Shown: positions 37,801 through 46,047, numbered from the stretch's first letter. The stretch is 64,000 bases of DNA from Rhodococcus sp. CH91 (GCF_022554085.1 NZ_JAKFYR010000014.1:1-64000); one strand, 5' to 3'. Numbers and translations are program-made. The notes: generated by a model from the sequence alone, not told the origin.

Positions 37801-39300
37801 CTCCATTCCTACCGCGATCATGTCGCGAGCATCGGTAAGGGCACCGGGCGGTACGCGGAGCGCTACCGGGCGGCCGCCCGCGAGGCCATGCAGGTCGCGC
37901 AGGGGGCGGTGCCGGCCTGGGTGATGCCCCTACAGCAGGTGCTGTCGTCGATACCGCCCGAACCGAATTCGTTCGACGTCGTCATCGTCGACGAGGCGAG
38001 CCAGGTCGACATCAGCAGTCTGTTCCTGCTGTGGCTGGCGCCGCGCGTGATCGTCGTCGGCGACGACAAGCAGTGTGCACCGAGTGCGGTGTCGCTGGGC
38101 GCGCTCGACGGTGTCTTCAGCCGCCTCGATTCGTATCTGCCCGACATTCCGAACTACCTGCGCGACAGTTTCACTCCGCGGTCGAGCCTGTTCTCGTTGC
38201 TGCGATCGAGATTCGGGAGCATCATCCGGCTGCGGGAACACTTCCGGTCGATGCCGGAGATCATTGCGTGGTCCAGCGACCACTTCTACGCAGACGACCC
38301 GCTGGTTCCCATGCGGCAGTACGGATCCGACCGCCTGCCACCCCTGCGCACCACTCTCGTCGAGGACGGCGCCGTCACCGGCCAGAACGCGACGTTGACG
38401 AACCACGCCGAGGCCCACGCCCTCGTCGACACTCTCGTGAAGTGCGTCCAGGATCCTGCCTACGAGGGCAAGACCTTCGGCGTGGTCGTCCTGCAAGGCC
38501 AGTCGCAGGTGGACGTCATCCAGAACGCACTGCTCGACCGCCTCACCCCGGATCAGTGGGAGCAGCGCAGGCTCCGCGTCGGCACACCCCCGGATTTCCA
38601 GGGTGACGAGCGGAACGTGGTGTTCCTGTCGATGGTCGTCGCGCCAGGGCAGAACATCGCCGCCATGACGCGAACCGAGTATCAGCGACGGTTCAACGTG
38701 GCGGCCTCGCGTGCTCAGGACCAGCTGTGGCTGTTCCATTCGAGGACCGTCGACACGCTGCGACGAACCGACCTGCGGTATTCGCTGCTCACCCATATGC
38801 AGTCGACATCTCCGAATCCCGCCGAGCCGATGCCCGAAGGCGTGACACGCGACGAGCGGCACGAAGCGTTCGACAATCTCTTCCAGCAGGGAGTCTTCCT
38901 CGACATCGTCGCCCGCGGATACCACGTGAACCCGCGCGTCGAGGTGAACGGCCACTTCATCGACCTGGTGGTGACCGGTGCGGCAGGAAAACTGGCTGTC
39001 GAATGCGACGACGAACGCTGGCACACCGATCCGGACCGTCAGCGCGCCGACCTCGAGCGCGAACGCGAGCTGCACCGGAGCGGATGGAAGTTCTGGCGAG
39101 TCCGGGAATCGGAGTACTACCTCGACCCGGCTGCGGCGCTGGCCGGGCTGTGGGACGAGCTGGAACGGCGGGGGATCACGGCAGACCGTATGGCTGCGCC
39201 TGTGCTCGAATCGGGCGGGTCGTCGATCGAATACCGGAGGAATGGCAGCCCGGACGAGCGTGCCGTCGAGTCCGGGGGACAGGCCGCGATACTCCCCTGA
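34876..39300 (+). CDS. SF1 helicase fused to a C-terminal Vsr-like nuclease (Dna2/UPF1-type)
   Basis: Very large protein of 1474 aa. The N-terminal about 320 residues are unassigned. The motor begins at Walker A GPPGTGKT (365-372), motif Ia VLVTSEKAQAL follows, and a long helical insertion separates it from Walker B VDEASQVD (D1039) and VGDDKQCAPS. Motif VI is VAASRAQDQLW. The C-terminal about 130 residues resemble Vsr/PD-(D/E)xK nucleases: NGHFIDLVV, LAVECDDERWHTD (E1376), then ERELHRSGWKFWRV. Expected to unwind and cut DNA. GTG 34876 has GAGAGGAG upstream and matches the start of the truncated copy at 49810. Ter-linked loci often carry such helicase-nucleases. Confidence 0.86.
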   Translation: MEPKAGEPELRDRVQRLLAFLAELVKARSAPVRIVDKHRAVMSLEAGNLGAGLRADATAGDVILRARRVRLEDPPRPPAPVAEYVQGDIGNSAVEPAFRPETPDTVDGLEAWLTEWRAWASVDRERQAASQLYSFLQRAMLELEDQPESLELVVASGLLQLSEGVAGARVRTHLITQSARVERLGDSGDVVVRLNPDAGPALEDTLLLTGLDIFDPANTRDLHESLPTQVASPLDPAARGFLKGWGERALTVRVDLVDRADEASSPDAFLTPSPALVLRKRSAHALIEYYHRMTEAAADASNPVPLGLAQLVEPIEPADRVAWLDRIGKPSTSFTGDLLFPLPANEEQRDIVDRLAGDSGVVVEGPPGTGKTHTIANIVAALLARGQRVLVTSEKAQALRVLREKLPPELRELCVAVSDPVHGGAAELTRSVSEIATRKAQFNVRRTAQRIDEIATQRDDALNRRSTLMEQIRQARADEAVVHPEVAAGYGGTAASIVRRVRAEEAKYGWLPAPLLTDAPPLTVQELVTLHGLHQRSSVERARRRHQLFPDLSLPDQRELEYACAAVAQAPADLSGSDTHGVLRILEGAPLDALARIRDLCEQLQGALEDAERLDARMRRVTDDVLSGKAQHLWGKTAELADLVQAAQDADRVVGASTVVAPVTGGLAFEAYDALARKLEAGDTWRSGFSRFRRSDEQSAVEALGEPATVDGVPATTARTARIVAEHLRALEAIRVVGIVLRDLGIDIALDESRSRAVGALAFIDRDRGVVDNLVARVSDVETALREIHPGAPRITSIEQARSVAESARVIAAAGTAEASKSWLESIGMYIRSQIAGGASPEGRALARAFHEADFDAINTALDAWDRAVGEQREELDLVALHARLTTAAPGLAQAIAENPLSLAWPVRLADIEEAWAWRRADDWVRRFHERSDDGQFERDLDAVEKDITRLTTLLVEEKAWSACLERTTAEQVQALHSYRDHVASIGKGTGRYAERYRAAAREAMQVAQGAVPAWVMPLQQVLSSIPPEPNSFDVVIVDEASQVDISSLFLLWLAPRVIVVGDDKQCAPSAVSLGALDGVFSRLDSYLPDIPNYLRDSFTPRSSLFSLLRSRFGSIIRLREHFRSMPEIIAWSSDHFYADDPLVPMRQYGSDRLPPLRTTLVEDGAVTGQNATLTNHAEAHALVDTLVKCVQDPAYEGKTFGVVVLQGQSQVDVIQNALLDRLTPDQWEQRRLRVGTPPDFQGDERNVVFLSMVVAPGQNIAAMTRTEYQRRFNVAASRAQDQLWLFHSRTVDTLRRTDLRYSLLTHMQSTSPNPAEPMPEGVTRDERHEAFDNLFQQGVFLDIVARGYHVNPRVEVNGHFIDLVVTGAAGKLAVECDDERWHTDPDRQRADLERERELHRSGWKFWRVRESEYYLDPAAALAGLWDELERRGITADRMAAPVLESGGSSIEYRRNGSPDERAVESGGQAAILP

Positions 39301-39321
39301 GAACGTTACAGTGCCTCTTGT

Positions 39322-39346
39322 CACACTGCTCGGCAAGCGCAGTGTG
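39322..39346. promoter_or_regulatory. Inverted repeat upstream of small peptide gene
   Basis: CACACTGC (39322-39329) and GCAGTGTG (39339-39346) form an 8-bp stem with a 9-base loop, 21 bp after the helicase stop. It may be the helicase terminator or an operator for the downstream small gene; no U-tract follows. Confidence 0.5.
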
Positions 39347-39415
39347 GGCGTAAGTGATATTTATTGATGCGCAATAACTCTCGTTACGTCGAATCCGCCA
39401 CGGCAGGAGAAACAC

Positions 39416-39508
39416 ATGGAGACCCTCGCGTCCCTCATCGAGCTCGCGAAGCTGCTCGGCCCGTTCATGGAGCTCATCGGCAGCGTCGGCAGCCTGAGCG
39501 CTCAGTAA
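39416..39508 (+). CDS. 30-aa amphipathic peptide gene
   Basis: ATG-to-TAA frame of 30 codons with a strong GCAGGAG ribosome binding site 7 bases upstream and an intrinsic terminator 14 bp after the stop, so it looks like an independent transcription unit. The peptide begins METLASLIELAKLLG and continues with Pro-Phe-Met and a Gly/Ser-rich end; leucines, isoleucines and alanines alternate with Glu/Lys so that one helix face is hydrophobic. There is no signal peptide. It might be a small membrane-active peptide, toxin-like product or a subunit of a small mycolata porin, but I recognise no family. It sits between the helicase-nuclease and the TerY operon. Confidence 0.6.
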   Translation: METLASLIELAKLLGPFMELIGSVGSLSAQ

Positions 39509-39521
39509 TCACCGCGCAGCG

Positions 39522-39557
39522 AATGATCCCCGAAGGCAATGCCTTACGGGGATTATT
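39522..39557 (+). terminator. Intrinsic terminator of small peptide gene
   Basis: A stem of ATGATCCCCG-AAGGCA with TGCCTTACGGGGATTAT (one bulge, one G-T pair) followed by TCGTATTTG. It lies directly behind the 30-codon frame. Confidence 0.75.
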
Positions 39558-40029
39558 CGTATTTGCGGAACATCCACGAACTTTATCACCTCGGAATTCT
39601 CGACAGGACTGGCGTCATCGCCCGTCTGATCGCCCCGGGTGATGTGTGACCGACAAGATCGAATTTGTCGGCCGATGCGCTCCCTGTGAATTCGAGTTCG
39701 TCGCTAGCCGCCAAACCAATTGCAGTCGCCTTGCCGACTCGAAGATGTATCGCTCGTCCATCGAGCCCATCACAGTCTCCCTGACAATCGGCGACGAGCA
39801 CATCGATTCGATGATCGATATGGCTACGGCACCGATCGATCGCCGGGGTACCACCTCCCGAGGAGGAGGGGCGCGCAACACCTTGTTGGGGCGGGGCCGC
39901 CAACGTTCTGAGCATGGTGGCGCGCGGCGGAAGTGCCACCGATGTTGTCCGTAACTCTAATGGGCCATCGGCCGATACGTCTGTGTGCCCGTCTCGGACG
40001 GGCGTGTTCTCGTAACAAGGAGGCAAGTG
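39558..40029. other. Intergenic region before the TerY operon
   Basis: About 470 bp without a gene I can support. A GTG-started frame of 102 codons at 39646-39954 exists but has no ribosome binding site and ends in arginine-rich sequence. The 10-bp palindrome ATCGGCCGAT (39967-39976) and an AAGGAGG at 40017-40023 belong to the leader of the TerY operon. Confidence 0.5.
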
Positions 40030-40755
40030 GTGTCGAACATGAACGTGCAGGTCGAACAGGCTGCTCTGGCGCCGTTCTACCTGGTGTTCGACGTGTCGTA
40101 CTCGATGGCGGACGAGATGCCGGCTCTCAATCAAGCTCTTCGAGATCTGAAGAACGAGATGCTGAAAAGCCCGATCCTGGCCGACATCGCCCGTGTCTCC
40201 CTGATCAGCTTCAGCACCGACGCGCGTGTGGTCATTCCGATGATGGATCTCGCTCAGGACGAGCGGATCGGACGCGGTGACCTGTTGGAGGAGGAAGGCG
40301 CGACGTCCTATGCGGAAGCTTTCCAGACTCTGAAGGACCAAATCCAACGAGATCTTCCGTTGCTCAAGGCGGAGTCCGGTGGCGCCGTCTATCGGCCCAT
40401 GGTGTTCTTCGTGACGGACGGTCACCCGACCGACGATGACCACGAATGGCGCCGGGCCTTTCAGGATCTGACGACGGCCAAGCCGTTTCCGAACATCATT
40501 CCCTTCGGCTTCGGTGATGCGAACGGTGAGATCCTGAAGGAGATCACGTTCCCCAAGAAGCGCGGAGAGAGCTACTACTTCATCGCCCGTCAGGGATTGG
40601 GACGCGCCGAAGCCATGGCTGCGATCGCCAAGATCGTCGTTCAGTCCGTTGTGAGTTCGACCCAGTCGGCGGCAGACGGAATGCCGCGCGTGAGCTTGGA
40701 AAAGGCCGGGACAGAGCATGTTCTCCAGCAGGCCCCCGCTTGGGACATGGTGTGA
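40030..40755 (+). CDS. TerY-like von Willebrand factor A (vWA) protein
   Basis: Cytosolic vWA protein of 241 aa, a single MIDAS domain. Metal-ion motif DVSYS gives D21, S23, S25; T92 (EGATSYAEAF) and D130 (FFVTDGHPTDD) complete the site. It is the TerY/YegL type that joins a PP2C phosphatase and a kinase in the TerY-P triad (compare E. coli yegL-yegK-yegI). The GTG at 40030 has AAGGAGG 6 bases upstream; a GTG one codon earlier is possible. It is the first gene of an operon running to 46047, and its stop overlaps the next start (GTGTGAGC). It probably acts as a metal-dependent scaffold or sensor for the phosphatase and kinase. Confidence 0.9.
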   Translation: MSNMNVQVEQAALAPFYLVFDVSYSMADEMPALNQALRDLKNEMLKSPILADIARVSLISFSTDARVVIPMMDLAQDERIGRGDLLEEEGATSYAEAFQTLKDQIQRDLPLLKAESGGAVYRPMVFFVTDGHPTDDDHEWRRAFQDLTTAKPFPNIIPFGFGDANGEILKEITFPKKRGESYYFIARQGLGRAEAMAAIAKIVVQSVVSSTQSAADGMPRVSLEKAGTEHVLQQAPAWDMV

Positions 40756-41687
40756 GCAACGTTGTGCGAGGGAACTCGCATGAGCACGGGACGATCGATC
40801 TCGAGCATCCTGAGCCGTACACGGTAGGTGACCCGGGGCGCGCATACTCCGAGATCGGAGGCGGGGTGCCGTTTCGCTCGGTGATGCCGCCGGATTCGAT
40901 GTGCGACGCGTTCGATTGCTTCGGATGGTCGCTCAGGGCGGCGTCGGTACGCGGACTCATGCATCGCAGTGACGGATCGCCTCGTCAAGATGCGTACGCG
41001 GTGCGGTACTCGCCGGATACCGATCGCTTCGCCGTCGCCGTATGTGACGGCGTCGGTAGTGCTCCGCAGTCTCACGTCGCCGCGGACGCAGCCGCGAATT
41101 GCCTGGTCGATCGCGCAATGGATGGTGCGATAGCGAGCGACGACGAGTGGTGGACCGAGACGTTCCAGGTTGCGTCCGAGGCTGTCACGGTCGCTGCCGA
41201 GAAACTAGGGGTGTCGGATGCGTCGGCACCCAGAGTTCGTGGCGTCATGGCAACGACAGCGATCCTGATCGTCGTGGACGAGGTGTCGGTTTCCCGCTCG
41301 TGGACGGTGCGCTACGCGGGCATCGGCGACAGCTCCTTGTGGCTGACGGACGTATCCACGGACGACGAGACGGCATGGATTCCCGTCCTCGGAGGCAAGG
41401 CCGCTGCAGAAGACGTTGCCACCAACCGAACGTCGGCTCTGCCGCTGCGCGACAGTACACCCGTGCGACCGGGGCAGTTCACTCTGCTCGGGGGACAGCT
41501 GCTTCTCGCATGCACGGATGGTGTCGGTGACGCGTTCGGAGCGGGAGACGGCGAGGTCGCCCGGGCGCTGAAGCAGTCATGGATGAAGCCGCCGACCGCA
41601 TTGAACTTCGCAGCTCAGGTGTCCTTCGGAAGGAGGAGACTTCTTGATGACCGAACCGGCGTCGCACTCTGGGCCCCCACAGGTTAG
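40752..41687 (+). CDS. PP2C-family serine/threonine phosphatase of the TerY-P triad
   Basis: Metal-dependent phosphatase of 311 aa. Motifs are D80 (SPRQDAYAV), the VAVCDGVGSAP loop (D99, G100), RGVMATTAILIVV, YAGIGDSSLWL, LLACTDGVGDAF (D256) and the terminal DDRTGVALW (D300), so both metal-binding aspartate sets are present. It should remove phosphate from Ser/Thr of targets of the kinase encoded later in the operon. The GTG at 40752 overlaps the vWA stop by 4 bp. Its 3' end overlaps the next gene by 41 bp. The first about 50 residues form an extension before the catalytic core. Confidence 0.88.
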   Translation: MSNVVRGNSHEHGTIDLEHPEPYTVGDPGRAYSEIGGGVPFRSVMPPDSMCDAFDCFGWSLRAASVRGLMHRSDGSPRQDAYAVRYSPDTDRFAVAVCDGVGSAPQSHVAADAAANCLVDRAMDGAIASDDEWWTETFQVASEAVTVAAEKLGVSDASAPRVRGVMATTAILIVVDEVSVSRSWTVRYAGIGDSSLWLTDVSTDDETAWIPVLGGKAAAEDVATNRTSALPLRDSTPVRPGQFTLLGGQLLLACTDGVGDAFGAGDGEVARALKQSWMKPPTALNFAAQVSFGRRRLLDDRTGVALWAPTG

Positions 41688-42306
41688 GGAATCCGGGCTC
41701 GAGTCGCGGTTCCAGGATGCCTTCAGAGGCACCTTCTTCGACTCGGAGAAGGCATGCGTCGTCGTGGTGGCATGCATTCCGGTACTGGCCATGGGGGCGG
41801 TCGGAGGAATCCTCTGGCGTCCACTGGGGGTGATCGGATTGCTGTGGGGTGCCTATCTGTTCCGGTTCTTCCACCGTGAGGTTCGGTCGGCTGTCGCAGT
41901 GATGAAGCGCGACGTCGAACGTTCTCGTGGTGAGCGTAGCGGCCGTGTTCTGCTGGTTTGCCTACTGGCGGTGGCGATGTCGATTCCGTTGACACAGGTG
42001 TTCTTCGCGAACGACCTGAGGGCGATGGCGGCTCCGACCGTTGCAGCAGTGGATGCGGACACGAATGATCTGGACACAGCCATCCCGAAGGCGATCTACG
42101 GTTCGGCTCCGAGTTCGCCTTCGTACGGTCCTTGCGAAACGATCCAACGCTTCACCACTACTTCTGTTGCATGGCCGTGCTACTCGGCTGTCGGTTATCT
42201 GCGTCTGTGGCAGATGTCGTCGACTTTCGCCATGATGGCCTGCATATCGCTCTTGGTCGTCGGATTCCCCTCCGCACTGCTATGGCATGCCAGGTCTCGA
42301 CGATGA
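41647..42306 (+). CDS. Four-helix membrane protein of the TerY-P operon
   Basis: Membrane protein of 219 aa. Two close hydrophobic segments (about 38-80, CVVVVACIPVLAMGAVGGIL and PLGVIGLLWGAYLFRF) are followed by a basic stretch (EVRSAVAVMKRDVERSRGERSGR), a third at about 101-117 and a fourth near the C-terminus (MACISLLVVGFPSALL). The loop between helices three and four (about 120-185) holds two cysteines. No family is recognised. AGGAGGAG precedes the TTG/ATG starts; I use ATG 41647, and TTG 41644 is equally possible. The gene overlaps the phosphatase by 41 bp, so the product is translated in step with it. Confidence 0.75.
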   Translation: MTEPASHSGPPQVRESGLESRFQDAFRGTFFDSEKACVVVVACIPVLAMGAVGGILWRPLGVIGLLWGAYLFRFFHREVRSAVAVMKRDVERSRGERSGRVLLVCLLAVAMSIPLTQVFFANDLRAMAAPTVAAVDADTNDLDTAIPKAIYGSAPSSPSYGPCETIQRFTTTSVAWPCYSAVGYLRLWQMSSTFAMMACISLLVVGFPSALLWHARSRR

Positions 42307-42387
42307 GTCGAAGCATGCAGTGCTCATCATCGACTCCTCGTACCTGATGGTTCGAGAAGCAATCTCGCTGTTCTGAACGGAAATCGC

Positions 42388-43920
42388 ATGAGTCCTTTCT
42401 CCCTGTTCCTCGCACGACTTGCCGGCGCGCGAATCGATGTCCTGCGGCAGCTACCGGGACAGATTCCCAAGCAAGTCGCGATGGGCGCTGTTCTGTTGAC
42501 CACCGCTTTATTCGCAGCCATTTCTGCTGCGTACGCCCTCAACATCACCGGCGTTGCGAATAATTGGCTCCTTGCTCTCGTTGCGGGATTGGCGTGGGGG
42601 CTCGCGATCCTCAATCTCGACCGAATGCTTGTTCTGGGGCTTTCGCAAGAACGAAGTTGGAAGAGGTTGGTGGGATTGGCAGCACCTCGTGTGGTGCTGG
42701 CGTTCATCATCGGAGTTGTTATCTCGACTCCGCTGATGCTCAAGGTGTTCGAATCCGAAATCGAAGCTCAGCTGAACAAGAACATTCTCGCGGCGCAGGA
42801 ACAACTTCGATCCGACCTGAACAATTCCACCGCTTCTGCCGACCTTACGGCGGCAGAAGCGGAGTTGGCAGAGCTGCGTGCCCTGATCAATGCCGGTCCC
42901 TCGGCGGACCCGGCAGCCAATCCGAAGATTCAATCCGTGCAGACCGAAATCGACGCACTGAACGAACAGGCGGTCGAGCAGAAAGCCGATTACGACCGCC
43001 TCCAGGGTCAGGCCATCGCTGAGGAAGAAGGTAGCGGTGGCACCGGCATAGCCGGCTGTGCCGCAATGTGTGTGGAGAAGAAGCGTCTTGCGAACGAAGC
43101 CAAAGCTCGCTGGGAGGAGACGCTCCGAGAGATCCAGACCAAGGAGGACGACAAGGCGCGAGTGGCGACCGAACTCGAGGGCACTCTCCTGGAGGAGAGC
43201 GAGCGCCGGATCGCAGACGCCGAGGTCGAGCTTCCCATCGTCGAGCAGACCGTAGCGCAGCTTCGGGAGCAAATCTCGTCGGCCCAGGACACCGGTTACC
43301 AGCTCGAGCAAGCGAACCAGGGCATCATCGCTCGCCTCAAGGCCTTGAACGACCTTTCGGATGGGGACGGAACGGCGGCGGCGGCCCACCGAGCAGTCAC
43401 TCTTCTGTTCATGTGTATCGAACTGCTTCCGGTGATCTTCAAGGTTCTTACGAATCTAGGAAGGCCGACCGCTTACGACGAGGTACTCACTAAGACAGAG
43501 GACGTCGAAGTGTCGGCAGCGACGGCCGATATCGACGCCAAGCGTGAGCGGGACAAGCTCCGTACGGACGCTCAGATGGAGGCCGAGAAGGACCGCATCG
43601 ACAAGCAGCAAGCAGCGGTGCTGAAGATCAACGACGCGGTGGTCGCCCACCAGGTCGACGTGATCGACGCTGCGCTCGAGCGTTGGACCGACCACGCGAA
43701 GGCAACTGCGTCGGAGAAGTTGAACAGCTGGGCCGCGACACTCGGTGGGACCGGAACCATGAGGATGCCGCCGAGCGGTACGCCTCCGCGTCCGACTGCC
43801 GCGTCGGTCTCCCTCGACAAGAGCGGCGCGGGAAACGGTGAGTATGGACGGCCTGTACCGCGAGGCGGCACTGCTGCCAGAACATTGGTGGACCCGCTGC
43901 CCGATCCGAGCAGGATCTGA
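42388..43920 (+). CDS. DUF4407 membrane protein with long coiled coil
   Basis: Protein of 510 aa. Three membrane helices are at about 30-118 (KQVAMGAVLLTTALFAAISA; NNWLLALVAGLAWGLAIL; VVLAFIIGVVISTPLML). A coiled-coil region of about 200 residues rich in Ala, Glu, Gln and Lys follows, then another hydrophobic helix (AVTLLFMCIELLPVIFKVL, near 332-350) and a Lys/Glu-rich then Pro-rich C-terminus. This is the DUF4407 layout seen in Ter-associated loci. It probably forms the membrane platform of the triad. The ATG at 42388 lies 81 bp after the previous stop. Its molecular activity is unknown. Confidence 0.85.
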   Translation: MSPFSLFLARLAGARIDVLRQLPGQIPKQVAMGAVLLTTALFAAISAAYALNITGVANNWLLALVAGLAWGLAILNLDRMLVLGLSQERSWKRLVGLAAPRVVLAFIIGVVISTPLMLKVFESEIEAQLNKNILAAQEQLRSDLNNSTASADLTAAEAELAELRALINAGPSADPAANPKIQSVQTEIDALNEQAVEQKADYDRLQGQAIAEEEGSGGTGIAGCAAMCVEKKRLANEAKARWEETLREIQTKEDDKARVATELEGTLLEESERRIADAEVELPIVEQTVAQLREQISSAQDTGYQLEQANQGIIARLKALNDLSDGDGTAAAAHRAVTLLFMCIELLPVIFKVLTNLGRPTAYDEVLTKTEDVEVSAATADIDAKRERDKLRTDAQMEAEKDRIDKQQAAVLKINDAVVAHQVDVIDAALERWTDHAKATASEKLNSWAATLGGTGTMRMPPSGTPPRPTAASVSLDKSGAGNGEYGRPVPRGGTAARTLVDPLPDPSRI

Positions 43921-43932
43921 AAGGCGTAGCAC

Positions 43933-44529
43933 GTGTCCGATCAGTCGTTCGACATCGATGTCGATCCAGTGCTGCGTACCGACCTCGTCCTAGATCTTCC
44001 GGGTGACGATTGGAACCCTGCCGTTGTCGTCCCGGCGCTGACTGCATTGTCCGACCGCATGCCGTCCCAACCGCATCTCGACGGCGTCTTCCGTCTCGTG
44101 GTCCTGAGAGGTGGTCGACTTGTGTTCGACAGTTCCCACCAGCCACTGGAGATGGGCTCTGGCCCCGATACGATCTTGCGAGGAACGGTTCCGCACAGCG
44201 GTCGGAACGAACTGAGCGAGTCACATGCCGGAATGACCTTGGTGGTTGCGTCTGCCGGAACGATCGAGAAGGAAAGTGTCCGACGGTCTCCCTGGCCGGT
44301 TCTCCTCTGGCTTGTCGGACAGGATGCGAACGAGGTCTACTTTCGAGTTCACCGAGCGCTCGGACCTATGCGGACCGTCGCGGATCCCTCAGACGCATCC
44401 GACCGGCTAACCCTCGTCTGTAGCCGCTTCCTGAACGAGGTCGCGACGGCAGATCAACCCGACGTGACCCGATGGATCGACGACCGTGTCAGTCCGATCA
44501 CAGAGGGAATGGGCTATGCGGCCGGTTGA
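43933..44529 (+). CDS. Conserved hypothetical protein of the TerY-P operon
   Basis: Soluble protein of 198 aa with no signal peptide, membrane helix or known motif. The N-terminus is acidic (SFDIDVDPVLRTDLVLDL), then an alternation of beta-like segments (GVFRLVVLRGGRLVFDSS; HAGMTLVVASAGTIEKE) and a C-terminal helix-rich part with DRLTLVCSRFLNEV. I do not assign a family. The GTG at 43933 lies 12 bp behind the DUF4407 stop and the kinase follows 45 bp later, so it belongs to the operon. It could be an adaptor for the membrane proteins or for the kinase. Confidence 0.7.
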   Translation: MSDQSFDIDVDPVLRTDLVLDLPGDDWNPAVVVPALTALSDRMPSQPHLDGVFRLVVLRGGRLVFDSSHQPLEMGSGPDTILRGTVPHSGRNELSESHAGMTLVVASAGTIEKESVRRSPWPVLLWLVGQDANEVYFRVHRALGPMRTVADPSDASDRLTLVCSRFLNEVATADQPDVTRWIDDRVSPITEGMGYAAG

Positions 44530-44574
44530 TTCCACTGAGTCAGACGGTAGGAGGATCCGGAGGAGGGGTGTGTC

Positions 44575-46047
44575 GTGCCGATCGACAGAGCAAGTCTGAC
44601 GGTTCACCAGGAACTCGGTTCGGGTGGATTCGGCACGGTCTACGAGGTAGACACTCCGAATTCCCTCTTCTCGGAAAAGACATGCGCGTTCAAGGAGTTC
44701 AAGTCCCCGGGAAACGCTGAGATCCAGAACCTGCGCGTGCTCATCGCACACAGAGCTGCGATGTCTCAGGAGGATCGCGAGGTCCTCGACCGGTTCACGA
44801 CGTGGCCACGCGAGGTCGTGACGAATGGTCGTGACGTCGTCGGCTTTCTGATGCGCATCGTTCCGCAGGACTTCATGGAAGCCTCGATCGCACAGGTCGA
44901 ACGAACGACGTCGGTCATGCGAAGCATCGACTGGTTGGCAAACCCTGTACATGCCAGGAAGTCCGGAGCCTCCCTCGTCGTCGAGGCAGAGGATATCAAG
45001 ACCCGGCTGCGCTACTGCGCTTGGCTCTCCCGCGTCTTCCACCACCTGCATCGGAACGGGATGGTCTACGGTGACCTCAGCCTGACGAACGTGTTGTACA
45101 GCGACTCGCGTGACAACCCCGTCATGCTGATCGACACGGATCCCGTCCGGGTGGAGTCGAAATCTCCGTCGCTGGCACAGGCCACCTCCCCTGGGATGCG
45201 TCCGCCGGAGGCCAGGGGAGCGAACGCAGCGCGCAAGCAGGACGTCGAGACGGATCGTTTCAAGCTTGCCGTGTTGTTGTACAACGTGCTCGGTGCATCG
45301 ATGCGTATCGATCCGAAGTTGTCTGCGGTTCAGGACAAGATCGACTCCACGGGCGTGCAGATGTTCGCGGCGGCTCTGGGCAGCGACCGGAACCGACGAC
45401 CTTCGGCCGAAGAGTGGTACCGGTACTTCTACGCTCGGTACACCGCGCTCATCGAGTTTCCGAAGATCGCCGGCGTGCGTGTGGAACCCGCCCACGGACT
45501 CGCAGGCCAGTCGGTCACCGTTCGATGGCAGGTCCAGGGACAGGAAGCACTGGTGCTGCATACGCCGTGGGGCACCGTTCACGATCTGGAAGTCAGCGCC
45601 CCTGATTCGCTCCAGGTGACTCTTCAGAATTCGGGACAGTTCAGGCTCGTCGCATCGAATTCGAATGGTGTGACAGAAATGCTCAGTGACGTTGTGCACG
45701 TATTCACGCCGCCCCGGATCAAATTCGTGAATGTGCCTGCGCTGCAGGATGTCAGTCGAGTTGTAACAGGGATCGATATCGAGCCTCTGAGTCAAATGCT
45801 CGAACCCGAGCGCGATGTCGAGTGGGTCGACGACCTGCTACGCCAGGTGACGCCCCCACAGCTTCCCGAGGTGGTAGGCGACGCGTCTCTCCAAGTCCCC
45901 GATCTCGGATCGATGATGCTCTCGGCGGATGGCTTGTCGGGTGCGCTGACGGACGCGCTGAACGTGGCGGATCGAGAGGTCGGTCGGGATCCGGTGCGTA
46001 GGTCTGCGGCCCTGGACATCATTCGGTTCCTCTGGACACCACGGTGA
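44575..46047 (+). CDS. TerY-P protein kinase with Ig-like domain
   Basis: Kinase of 490 aa. The glycine loop is GSGGFGTVYEV (15-25) and the VAIK-type lysine is K40 in CAFKEFK. The catalytic loop is GMVYGDLSLTNVLY (D167, N172) with Tyr replacing the usual His/Arg, and the magnesium loop is LIDTD (D187), a DFG variant. This matches the YegI-like kinase of the TerY-P triad. Residues about 300-385 look like an Ig-like beta sandwich (VRVEPAHGLAGQSVTVRWQV; LQVTLQNSGQFRLVASNSNG). The C-terminal about 90 residues are acidic. The GTG follows GGAGGAGGGG and the operon ends here, facing the convergent TerD gene. Targets are unknown; the vWA protein and PP2C are obvious candidates. Confidence 0.85.
   Translation: MPIDRASLTVHQELGSGGFGTVYEVDTPNSLFSEKTCAFKEFKSPGNAEIQNLRVLIAHRAAMSQEDREVLDRFTTWPREVVTNGRDVVGFLMRIVPQDFMEASIAQVERTTSVMRSIDWLANPVHARKSGASLVVEAEDIKTRLRYCAWLSRVFHHLHRNGMVYGDLSLTNVLYSDSRDNPVMLIDTDPVRVESKSPSLAQATSPGMRPPEARGANAARKQDVETDRFKLAVLLYNVLGASMRIDPKLSAVQDKIDSTGVQMFAAALGSDRNRRPSAEEWYRYFYARYTALIEFPKIAGVRVEPAHGLAGQSVTVRWQVQGQEALVLHTPWGTVHDLEVSAPDSLQVTLQNSGQFRLVASNSNGVTEMLSDVVHVFTPPRIKFVNVPALQDVSRVVTGIDIEPLSQMLEPERDVEWVDDLLRQVTPPQLPEVVGDASLQVPDLGSMMLSADGLSGALTDALNVADREVGRDPVRRSAALDIIRFLWTPR

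Noticed and set aside
39646-39954. GTG-started 102-codon frame before the TerY operon
   Set aside because: No ribosome binding site, arginine/glycine-rich end and no recognisable domain; kept only as a note in the intergenic entry.
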